Below, piece by piece: positions 10,001 to 17,444 of a DNA stretch of 64,000 nt (position 1 is its first letter; each line of letters opens with the position of its first letter). Made by a program: the position numbers and the translations under genes. The notes under the pieces were generated by a model. It saw only the letters and a program-made list of their open reading frames with translations, was not told where the DNA came from and did no database searches. Source of the DNA: Desulfovibrio sp. ZJ209 (GTDB lineage Bacteria; Desulfobacterota; Desulfovibrionia; Desulfovibrionales; Desulfovibrionaceae); assembly GCF_011039135.1 (NCBI RefSeq), contig NZ_JAAKEJ010000004.1, positions 173,254 to 237,253 on the forward strand. The letters are read 5' to 3'.

Positions 10001-10471
10001 ATGAAGGTGCTGAAGACCGCCGGCTGGTGGCTCATTTTTCTCGCTGTGGGCGTGTGCATCCAGGCCCTGGCGCCGGGACTGGACGTTCTGGCGGTCGGCC
10101 TTATCATCCTGCTCCAGGAGCGGGATTACAAAAACCTCGCCTGGCTCTTGCCGCTCTTCGTGCTGGTGCAGGAGGGCATGGGCACGCGGCCCTTCGGGGC
10201 GGTCATCGTCTGGTACGCGGCGACCATCGTGCTCTTCCGGCTGGGGCGCTGGCTCTTCGAGGTGGAGAATTTCGTCTTCGTCTTCCTGCTCTCGGCCTGC
10301 CTCGGCGCGGCCTATTACGGCGTGACGTGGCTCATGGCGCCGTTGCAGAACCTGAGCTTCAATGTTGAAGACACGCTGGACAAGGCCTTCATGCAGGCGC
10401 TCTTCATGCCCTTCGCGTGGCGCCTGCTGGTGGCGGCGCGGCAGCTGAACGTCCCCGAGGAGGAGGAATAG
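10001..10471 (+). CDS. mreD: MreD
   Basis: This 156-residue integral membrane protein has about five hydrophobic segments and lies directly between mreC and the PBP2 gene. It has the small size and overall hydrophobicity of MreD, the membrane partner of MreC in the elongasome. The ATG at 10001 is 14 bases after the mreC stop; longer readings of the frame run through the mreC coding region and are not real. MreD sequences diverge strongly, so the call relies mainly on size, membrane character and position. Confidence 0.85.
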   Translation: MKVLKTAGWWLIFLAVGVCIQALAPGLDVLAVGLIILLQERDYKNLAWLLPLFVLVQEGMGTRPFGAVIVWYAATIVLFRLGRWLFEVENFVFVFLLSACLGAAYYGVTWLMAPLQNLSFNVEDTLDKAFMQALFMPFAWRLLVAARQLNVPEEEE

Positions 10472-10563
10472 CCGGGCTGCAAGCGCGGCGCTTTTTGCCG
10501 GGTTTCGCTGGCATCGAATGTGCATGAAAATTGCGGCCTTCCTAACTTTTAACCATCGAGCCC

Positions 10564-12606
10564 ATGCAGCAGAAAGATACACACGGCGCATCACCCCAAG
10601 GCCAGGACGCCAAGCGTCCGCAGGGCCACTCCTGGCTCAGGATCCAGGTGGAGAACGAGGGCTACCAGCCCCCGCGCGGCGGCGTCATCCTCCTCCAGGT
10701 GCTGGTGGGGGTCTTTTTCTTCATCTTCGTTGTCCGCTTCTGGTATCTCCAGGTGCATCTCGGCGCCGAGTTCACGCGCCAGGCGCAGGAAAACCGGCTG
10801 CGGCAGGAGCGCATCTTCGCGCCCCGCGGCCGCATCCTCGACGAGGCCAACCGCGTGCTCGCCGACAACCGCACGGCCTACGGCCTCTCCCTCGTGCGCG
10901 AGGACTGCGAGGACCTGCCGGCCACGCTCGCGCAGATCAGCGCCTGGTCGGGCATCCCGCTCTCGCATGTGCAGGAGAAGTACCAGCAGGACCGCTTCAA
11001 GGTGAAGCCCTTTGAGCCCTTGCTCATGATCACGGACATCGACTTCGACCTCGTGGCGCGCATCGAGTCCGAGATCCATGCCTGGCCGGGCCTTGAAATA
11101 GTCGTCCGCACCAAGCGCAGCTACCCCGAAAACGAGCTCTTCGCCCATGTGCTCGGCTATGTGGCCGAAGCCAACGAAAAGGAGATGGAGGCCGACCCGG
11201 CGCTCGCCATGGGCGACCTTGTGGGCAAGCAGGGCCTCGAATACAAGCTGGAAAAAGACCTGCGCGGCAGCAAGGGGCTCTACGACGTGGAGGTGGACGC
11301 CCACGCCCGCGCCCTCGGCAAGACCCTGCGCGAGGAGCCGCGCGGCGGCGCCGAGATGCGGCTCTCGCTTAACAGCGAGCTCCAGCGCGCCGCGTGGAAC
11401 GCGCTCAACGGCGAGGCCGGCTGCGTGGTGGTCATGGAGCCGGACACGGGCAAGCTCAGGGCGCTCGTCACCTCGCCGGCCTATGACAACAACCTCTTCG
11501 CCGGCGGCATTTCCCGGCGCGACTGGGAGGCCCTGCGCACCAACAACCGCTTCCCGCTCCAGAACCGTGTCATCCAGAGCGTCTATCCGCCGGGCTCGGT
11601 GTGGAAGCTGCTCATGGCGGCCATGTTCCTCGAGCGCGGGGTGAGCCCGCGCGACACCGTGTTCTGCGCCGGGCAGGTGCGCCTCGGCAACCAGATCTTC
11701 CGCTGCTGGAAAAAGGGCGGCCACGGCAGCATGAACATGGAGAGCTCGCTCATCCATTCCTGCGACGTGTATTATTACCTCATGGCCGAGCGCCTGGGCA
11801 TCGACAAGATCGAGCAGTTCGCCAAGGCCGCGGGCTTCGGCGCGCCCACCGGCATCGACCTGCCGCACGAGAAATCGGGCCTCGTGCCCTCCAAGGAGTG
11901 GAAAAAGCGCCGCTTCAAGCGCCCCTGGGTGCGCGGCGAGACCTTCAACGTCTCCATCGGGCAGGGCTATACCCTCGTGACGCCGGTGCAGATGGCCGTC
12001 TATGTGTCGGCCATGCTCAACGGCGGCGACCTCCTGAAGCCCCAACTGCTGGAGGACGCCCCGCGCGAGGTGCGCGGCAAGGTGCCCGCGCGCAAGGAAA
12101 CGCTGGACTTTGTGGTCAACGCCATGCGCAAGACGGCCGGCGCGGGCACGGCCCGCGTGGTGGGCCGCAAGGACGCGGACATGGGCGGCAAGACCGGCAC
12201 GGCGCAGGTGGTCAAGCTCAAGATGGCCGCGGGCGACCGGCGCCTGCGCACCTCGGAGATGGAATACGCCCAGCGCGACCATGCCTGGATCGCCACGTGG
12301 GGCAGCAAGAACGGCAAGCGCTATGTGGTCATCGTCATGGTGGAGCACGGCGGCGGCGGCTCCAGCGTGGCCGGGCCTGTGGCCAAGCGCGTCTACGAGC
12401 ACCTGTTCGGGCCGGATGCCGGCATGGCGCCCCCGCCCGCTGCCGCTGCCGGCCAGCCCGCAGCCCCGGCACAGCCGCGCGCCGCGGCCACTGTTCCGGC
12501 CCCGGCGGCCGCGTTGCCCGCGCCCGGCGCGACAGCCCCCCCCACGGCCCCACGCGCCTCCCCCGGAACCACACCCGGTCTATCCCCCGGTATTTCTCGT
12601 GGATAA
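10564..12606 (+). CDS. mrdA: MrdA / PBP2 peptidoglycan transpeptidase
   Basis: PBP2 cross-links peptidoglycan during cell elongation. This 680-residue protein has an N-terminal anchor (VGVFFFIFVVRFWYL, about residues 45-60) and a dimerisation domain with RGRILDEANRVLADNRTAYG (about 92). The transpeptidase domain has the active-site SVWK (in YPPGSVWKLLM, about residue 345), SCD for the SxN box, and GGKTGTAQ (about 540). The last 70 residues are Pro/Ala-rich, resembling the MreC tail. The 3' end overlaps the rodA start by 8 bases, which couples the glycosyltransferase and transpeptidase partners. Confidence 0.95.
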   Translation: MQQKDTHGASPQGQDAKRPQGHSWLRIQVENEGYQPPRGGVILLQVLVGVFFFIFVVRFWYLQVHLGAEFTRQAQENRLRQERIFAPRGRILDEANRVLADNRTAYGLSLVREDCEDLPATLAQISAWSGIPLSHVQEKYQQDRFKVKPFEPLLMITDIDFDLVARIESEIHAWPGLEIVVRTKRSYPENELFAHVLGYVAEANEKEMEADPALAMGDLVGKQGLEYKLEKDLRGSKGLYDVEVDAHARALGKTLREEPRGGAEMRLSLNSELQRAAWNALNGEAGCVVVMEPDTGKLRALVTSPAYDNNLFAGGISRRDWEALRTNNRFPLQNRVIQSVYPPGSVWKLLMAAMFLERGVSPRDTVFCAGQVRLGNQIFRCWKKGGHGSMNMESSLIHSCDVYYYLMAERLGIDKIEQFAKAAGFGAPTGIDLPHEKSGLVPSKEWKKRRFKRPWVRGETFNVSIGQGYTLVTPVQMAVYVSAMLNGGDLLKPQLLEDAPREVRGKVPARKETLDFVVNAMRKTAGAGTARVVGRKDADMGGKTGTAQVVKLKMAAGDRRLRTSEMEYAQRDHAWIATWGSKNGKRYVVIVMVEHGGGGSSVAGPVAKRVYEHLFGPDAGMAPPPAAAAGQPAAPAQPRAAATVPAPAAALPAPGATAPPTAPRASPGTTPGLSPGISRG

Positions 12607-13705
12607 GCGCCTCTTCAGCCACCTCAACTGGGGCCTTTTGGCCTGCATGTTCGCGCTCTACTTCGTGGGCGTGGGCAACCTCTATTCCGCCAGCGGCACC
12701 CGCCTTGAGGCGGGCCTCGCCTTTTCGGACTTCTACCAGCGCCAGCTCATCTGGGGGCTCGTCGGCCTGCTCGGCATGATCGCGGCCATGAGCTTCGATT
12801 ATCGCCGGCTGCGCAACATGGCCTGGCCCTTCTTTCTCCTCACCGTTGTCCTTCTGCTGCTCGTGCCCATCGCCGGCAAGACGGTCTACGGCGCCAAGCG
12901 CTGGCTCTCGCTCGGGTTCATGAGCGTGCAGCCCTCGGAGCTCGCCAAGCTCGCCGTGCTCGTGCTCGGCGCGCGCCTGCTCGCGCGCGACAGCCGCCCC
13001 CTGGGCTGGAAGGCCTTTTGCTCGGTCATGGCCGTGGGCCTCGTGCCGGCAGGGCTCATCCTCATCCAGCCCGACCTCGGCACGACCATGCTCATCCTGC
13101 TCATTTTGGGCGGCATGATCCTCTTCCACGGGGTGCGCGGCTACATCATCAAGACCGGCCTCGTGGCCGTGCCGCTGGCCGCGGCCTTCATGTGGTTCGT
13201 GGGCATGCACGACTACCAGCGGCAGCGCATCCTGACCTTTCTCAATCCGGGCAATGACCCGCGCGGATCGGGCTACCACATCCTCCAGTCGCGCATCGCC
13301 ATCGGCTCCGGCGAGATCTGGGGCAAGGGCTTCGGCGAGGGCACGCAGAGCCAGCTGCGCTTTTTGCCGGAGCGCCATTCGGACTTCGCCGTGGCCGTGT
13401 TCGGCGAGGAGTGGGGCTTCGTGGGCTGCGTGGCCCTGGTCACGCTGTTCTGCCTCTTTCTGCTCTCCATCTTCTCCACGGCCGTGCAGGCCAAGGACAG
13501 GTTCGGCAGCATGCTCGTGGTGGGCGTGTTCTTTTATTTTTTCTGGCAGATCTTCATCAACATGGGCATGGTCATCGGCCTCATGCCGGTGGTGGGCATC
13601 CCGCTGCCCTTCATCAGCTACGGCGGCAGCGCGACTCTGGTGAACTTTACCTTGCTCGGGATTGTGCTTAATGTGTCCATGCGGCGCTTCATGTTCAAGG
13701 GCTAG
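12599..13705 (+). CDS. rodA: RodA peptidoglycan glycosyltransferase
   Basis: RodA is the SEDS-family polymerase that works with PBP2. From the GTG at 12599 the protein is 368 residues with about ten membrane segments. SEDS hallmarks are present: SVQPSELAKLAVLVLGARLLA, ILIQPDLGTTMLIL (containing the catalytic Asp), GSGYHILQSRIAIGSGEIWGKG, FLPERHSDFAVAVFGEEWGF and the C-terminal PFISYGGSATLVNF. Family length supports the GTG start, which overlaps the end of mrdA; a longer reading lies in the mrdA coding region and is false. Confidence 0.95.
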   Translation: MDKRLFSHLNWGLLACMFALYFVGVGNLYSASGTRLEAGLAFSDFYQRQLIWGLVGLLGMIAAMSFDYRRLRNMAWPFFLLTVVLLLLVPIAGKTVYGAKRWLSLGFMSVQPSELAKLAVLVLGARLLARDSRPLGWKAFCSVMAVGLVPAGLILIQPDLGTTMLILLILGGMILFHGVRGYIIKTGLVAVPLAAAFMWFVGMHDYQRQRILTFLNPGNDPRGSGYHILQSRIAIGSGEIWGKGFGEGTQSQLRFLPERHSDFAVAVFGEEWGFVGCVALVTLFCLFLLSIFSTAVQAKDRFGSMLVVGVFFYFFWQIFINMGMVIGLMPVVGIPLPFISYGGSATLVNFTLLGIVLNVSMRRFMFKG

Positions 13706-13728
13706 CGCCGCTTCACCCGGGAGGAAAC

Positions 13729-14091
13729 ATGGGCAAGGACGAGATCGCCTATCTCGGTTCGGATACCGTCTATGAAGGCAAGCTCAGCTTCAAGGGCACC
13801 GTGCGCATCGAGGGCCGCTTCACCGGCGACATCACGAGCGACGGCACCCTCAACGTGGGCAAGGACGCGCAGGTGCGCGGCACGCTCAACGTGGGCGAGC
13901 TTTTGCTTTCCGGGCATTTCAACGGCGAGGTCGTGGCCAAGCGCCGCGTGGTGGTCTACGGCTCGGGCGTGCTCGAAGGCACGCTCCAGACGCCGAGCCT
14001 GCTCACCGAGGAGGGCGGCGTCATCGAGGGCCAGATCACCATGCGCAATCCCGCCAAGCCCGCGGCCAAGGCGCCGGCCGAGCAGGGCTAG
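13729..14091 (+). CDS. Bactofilin cytoskeletal protein
   Basis: This 120-residue protein is made of short beta-helix repeats (GTVRIEGRFTGDI, GTLNVGKDAQVRG, GTLNVGELLLSGHFNGEV, VVYGSGVLEGTL). That is the pattern of bactofilins, membrane-associated filaments that help shape cells or position wall enzymes. A GGGAGGAAAC Shine-Dalgarno precedes the ATG. It closes the shape cluster, 23 bases after rodA, so a role in cell shape is a fair inference. A Lys/Pro/Ala tail ends the protein. The gene is convergent with the sulfotransferase gene. Confidence 0.9.
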   Translation: MGKDEIAYLGSDTVYEGKLSFKGTVRIEGRFTGDITSDGTLNVGKDAQVRGTLNVGELLLSGHFNGEVVAKRRVVVYGSGVLEGTLQTPSLLTEEGGVIEGQITMRNPAKPAAKAPAEQG

Positions 14092-14191
14092 CGCCTCGCC
14101 CTTTTCCGGGTTCCTTTGGCCGTTTGGGCGTGCCGCCCTGCCGGGGCGCCTGTGACGGTGGCCCCCCGCGCCAGCAGCGTTTTCTCCCCGC

Positions 14192-15070
14192 CTACCAGCG
14201 GATGTCCTTGGACAGGGCGATGCCGGCCGTCTCGTCCTGGGCTTCGGCCACGCGCTCGTAGAGCAGATTTGAGATTTTCTGATATTTGGCGTTGATAAAA
14301 GTGTATTCTTTCAGCTGCTTCTGAAATTCCGGCCCCGCCTGCTCGACGCGCCGCGCAAAAAGCTCCTGCGCGAAGCGGTAAAGCTCCATATCCGCACTGT
14401 TGTATTCCTGGGCCAGTTCCGCCTCTTCCGCGCCCATGGGCGCCTGCGTGCCCGCATGGGTAAGGGCATTCCTTTTCTGGTGCAGGATATTGGGAAGGTC
14501 CACCAGCTTTGACAACAAGAGCATGCTTTCCATGAAGCGTTCCTGAATGCCGAAAAACAGGAAGGCGTGCTCGAGATTGTGTTTCGCCTTGGCGAGCGAT
14601 GCCGCAAGGTCGGTTTTTTCCAGCGGGTCGCCCGAGATGCAGCGGGTCATGAAGTTCTTGCCGCGGTAGCGCAGCAGCTTATCGGTGCTCGCGATGTATT
14701 GGGAAAACGAGATGTCCTGCGAGTTCAGGTATTCGTAGAGATGCTGGTTTTTCCACGTTTTCAGGAAGATATATTCCGAATGGAGCCTTTTCACAGGGTC
14801 GCGCAAAAAGGTGAAGGCCCGCACAGGCATACCGTAAAATTGCGTGGGGTTCGTGCTGGTCAGCAGCAAGTGCCCGGTGATGTAGCGGATGCGGGCGAAG
14901 GCCGCTTCGTCAATATATTGGTATTTCTTGAATTCTTCCTGCGAATAAATTTTCAGGATTTGCTCCGCCGGGTAGTTGGCGGCGAAGATGTCGTCGACGG
15001 TGGTGCCGGCCGTGCGCGGGAAATGCAGGAAGAAGAGGGGCGGCGCGTCCGTCTTGGGGGTATCAGGCAT
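14192..15070 (-). CDS. Sulfotransferase-family protein
   Basis: The protein has 292 residues. The N-terminal HFPRTAGTTVDDIF (about residues 16-29) matches the 5'-phosphosulfate-binding loop of the sulfotransferase family 2 type, and FTFLRDPVKRLHSEYIF (about 86-102) matches the 3'-phosphate-binding region. Such enzymes move sulfate from PAPS to a sugar or other acceptor. No Golgi-type or signal sequence is visible, so it is probably cytoplasmic or membrane-associated and acts on a surface glycan precursor. The acceptor is unknown. It overlaps the end of alr by 8 bases and is the last gene of the leftward operon. Its base composition looks lower in GC than its neighbours, which may mean acquisition by transfer. 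Confidence 0.78.
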   Translation of the reverse strand: MPDTPKTDAPPLFFLHFPRTAGTTVDDIFAANYPAEQILKIYSQEEFKKYQYIDEAAFARIRYITGHLLLTSTNPTQFYGMPVRAFTFLRDPVKRLHSEYIFLKTWKNQHLYEYLNSQDISFSQYIASTDKLLRYRGKNFMTRCISGDPLEKTDLAASLAKAKHNLEHAFLFFGIQERFMESMLLLSKLVDLPNILHQKRNALTHAGTQAPMGAEEAELAQEYNSADMELYRFAQELFARRVEQAGPEFQKQLKEYTFINAKYQKISNLLYERVAEAQDETAGIALSKDIRW

Positions 15071-16196
15071 AGACGCGCGGGTTGAGGCCCCCCATGAGGC
15101 AGAGGATCTCGTAAGGTATGGTGTCGAGCAGTTGCGCCAGCTCCTGCGCGTCCACCGGGGTTTCGCCCGCTTGGGCCGGGCCGCCGAGCACCCAGGCGAG
15201 GTCGCCGGGCGCGGTGTCGGGCACGGCGCTCACATCCAGCATGAGCATGCTCATGCAGACGCGGCCCACCTGCGGCACGCGGCGGCCGCCCACGAGCAGG
15301 GACACGCGCCCGGAGAGCGCCCGCGCGTAGCCCGTGGCGTAGCCGGCCGCGGCCACGGCCACCAGCATGTCGCGCGGGGCCGTGAACAGGCGCCCGTAGG
15401 AAACGCTCTCGCCCGCGCGCAGCGGGTGCACGGCGAGGATGGGCGCGGCCACGCTCATGGCCCATTCGAGGTCCCGCCCGAGGGCTTCGCGGCTCGTGCC
15501 GGCGAAGGGGTTGCCGCCATAGAGCGCGAGGCCCGGCCGGCAGATGCCGCTCTCGGCCCGCGCGGGGCCCACGGTGGCTGCGGAATTGCCGAGAGAAGGG
15601 AGCAGCCCCGGGAAGGCCGTGGAGAGAACCGAGAAAAAGCGCCCGAAGCGCTCCACCTGCATGGCGGTGTAGGCGTCTTCCACGGGCATGTCCACGCTGG
15701 AAAGGTGCGAGAGCGCAAAGCGCGGCGCAAGCACGGGGTGGGCGCGCAGGCGCTCGGCGAGCGCGGGGGCGTCCTCGGGCGTGAAGCCGAGGCGCCCCAT
15801 GCCGGTGTCGCACTTGAGGGCCACGGGCACGGAGCGCGCGCCCGAGGCCGTGGCGGCGGCTGCGGCCGCCTCGATGTCGTCAAAGCCCGCGATGAGCAGG
15901 GTCAGGCCGCTGGCCGCGGCCGCGCGCCATTCCCCCGCCGTGAGGCAGCCCATGAGGGGCACGATCTCCTGCCCGAAGCCGGCCCGGCGCAGGGCTACGC
16001 CCTCGCTGGCCGTGCCCACGGCGAAGCGCCGCGCGCCCGCATCCGCCAGAGCCGCCGCCACGGGCAAAAGGCCGTGGCCATAGGCGTCGGACTTGATGAC
16101 GGGCATAAGCCCCGCGGGATCGCCCAGGCGGCGGAAATTGCGGCGCAGGGCCGCGAGGTCGATGCGGCAGAAGGCGGGCGTGAACGTGCAGGGCAT
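15063..16196 (-). CDS. alr: Alanine racemase
   Basis: This 377-residue PLP enzyme converts L- to D-alanine for peptidoglycan. The PLP lysine lies in VIKSDAYGHG (about residues 24-33). Other family landmarks are KCDTGMGRLGF, HLSSVDMP and ESVSYGRLFTAP, with the second catalytic Tyr in the C-terminal barrel-domain region, and a final YEILC. The start at 16196 has GGAG six bases upstream; two further upstream ATGs lack a better site. It sits between the DegT aminotransferase and the sulfotransferase on one strand. Confidence 0.94.
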   Translation of the reverse strand: MPCTFTPAFCRIDLAALRRNFRRLGDPAGLMPVIKSDAYGHGLLPVAAALADAGARRFAVGTASEGVALRRAGFGQEIVPLMGCLTAGEWRAAAASGLTLLIAGFDDIEAAAAAATASGARSVPVALKCDTGMGRLGFTPEDAPALAERLRAHPVLAPRFALSHLSSVDMPVEDAYTAMQVERFGRFFSVLSTAFPGLLPSLGNSAATVGPARAESGICRPGLALYGGNPFAGTSREALGRDLEWAMSVAAPILAVHPLRAGESVSYGRLFTAPRDMLVAVAAAGYATGYARALSGRVSLLVGGRRVPQVGRVCMSMLMLDVSAVPDTAPGDLAWVLGGPAQAGETPVDAQELAQLLDTIPYEILCLMGGLNPRVYA

Positions 16197-16295
16197 GAAG
16201 GCTCCGGGCTGCGGCCCCGGCGGGAGCCGTGCCATGGTTGTACAGGAGAGCGGCCAAAGCATCAAGGCCCGGCGCGGGCTTGTGCCGCCTCACCC

Positions 16296-17444
16296 TCAGC
16301 CGCGCAGGGCTTTCAGTGTCACGTCCGCCACCTCGGCGGCGAGCTCCGGCGCCATGTCCGCCCAGAGCGGCAGGCAGAGCACGCGCTCGGCCATGTCCTC
16401 GGAGACGGGGCAGGGCGGCGAATCCACATAGGGGAGACGCGTAAGGCTCGGATAGAAGTAGCGGCGCGGGTGGATGTCACGCGCGTTGAGCGCCTTCGCG
16501 ACGCGGGCGCGGGCGTCGCCGTCCGGGAAGATGACGGGGGAGTAGGCGTTGTTCCATACCAGCCCGGGCGCCAGCCGAGGCCGGCGCAGCCCCTCGCGCC
16601 CGGGCGCGCCGTCGGGCCCGATGCCGAAGGCCGCGTCATAGACGGCATTGAGGGCCGCGCGTCTGGCGATGTTTTCCGCCACGCCGGGCAGCAGGCAGAG
16701 GCCCATGGCCGCGTGCAGCTCGGAGAGCTTGGCATTGATGCCGAGCGAGGTATGCGTGTCGCCCCTGTGGCCGAAAGCGCGCAAAAGCTCGAGCTCCGCC
16801 TTGGCGGCCGGGTCGTGCGCCACCACGCAGCCGCCTTCCACCGTATGGAAGAGCTTGGTGGCGTGGAAGCTCGCCGTGGCCGCGTCGCCGAAGGCGAAGA
16901 GGCTTTTGCCGCCCAGGCGGCTCCCGAAGGCGTGGGCCGCGTCGTAGAGCACCGGGATGCCGCGCTCGGCCGCGAGGCTTCCGAGGGCCGCCACGTCGCA
17001 GGCATTGCCGTAGACATGCACGGGCAAAAGGCCCGCCGCCCCGGGGTGGGCCTCAAGCTGGCGCGCCGTCTCCTCCGGGCTCATGCAAAGGCTTTCGGGG
17101 TCGATGTCCGCGAAGACCGGGGTGCAGCCTTCCCAGAGCAGGGCCGAGAGGGTGGCCACATAGGTGAAGGGCGTGGTGATGACCGTCTTGCCGTTGAGCC
17201 CGAGCAGGCGCAGGGCGAGCTGCAGGGCCAGGGTACCGTTGGCGCAGACGGCGATGGCCGGCGCGTCGAGCATGCGCCCGAGCTCCGCCTCGAGCCGGCG
17301 CGCGTATTCGCCCATGTTGGTGAGGTCATGGGTCTCGAAGATGCGGCGCACGCAGCCGAGATAGTCCTCCAGCGGGGGCAGGTTGGCGCGGGTCACCTGC
17401 ACGCCCCCCCCCGGGCGCCGCGGACGTTTCGCTGGACGGCTCAT
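16296..17444 (-). CDS. DegT/DnrJ/EryC1/StrS-type sugar aminotransferase
   Basis: This 382-residue PLP-dependent fold-type I enzyme belongs to the family that aminates nucleotide keto-sugars. Key motifs are AVCANGTLALQLALRLLG (cofactor phosphate cup), TPFTYVATLSALLWEGCTPVFADID, LYDAAHAFGS (Asp that holds the PLP ring), and the Schiff-base lysine in SFHATKLFHTVEGG (about residue 195). The end motif VSEDMAERVLCLPL is also typical. The first 20 residues are Arg/Pro-rich and may not all be translated. It overlaps the upstream sensor gene by 4 bases (ATGA). The product is probably an amino sugar for a surface glycan, a fit with the sulfotransferase in the same operon. Confidence 0.88.
   Translation of the reverse strand: MSRPAKRPRRPGGGVQVTRANLPPLEDYLGCVRRIFETHDLTNMGEYARRLEAELGRMLDAPAIAVCANGTLALQLALRLLGLNGKTVITTPFTYVATLSALLWEGCTPVFADIDPESLCMSPEETARQLEAHPGAAGLLPVHVYGNACDVAALGSLAAERGIPVLYDAAHAFGSRLGGKSLFAFGDAATASFHATKLFHTVEGGCVVAHDPAAKAELELLRAFGHRGDTHTSLGINAKLSELHAAMGLCLLPGVAENIARRAALNAVYDAAFGIGPDGAPGREGLRRPRLAPGLVWNNAYSPVIFPDGDARARVAKALNARDIHPRRYFYPSLTRLPYVDSPPCPVSEDMAERVLCLPLWADMAPELAAEVADVTLKALRG

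Noticed and set aside
10591..12402. A 603-residue minus-strand frame over mrdA
   Set aside because: It is antisense to the PBP2 catalytic domain with intact SxxK and KTG boxes. High GC in third positions explains the long open frame.
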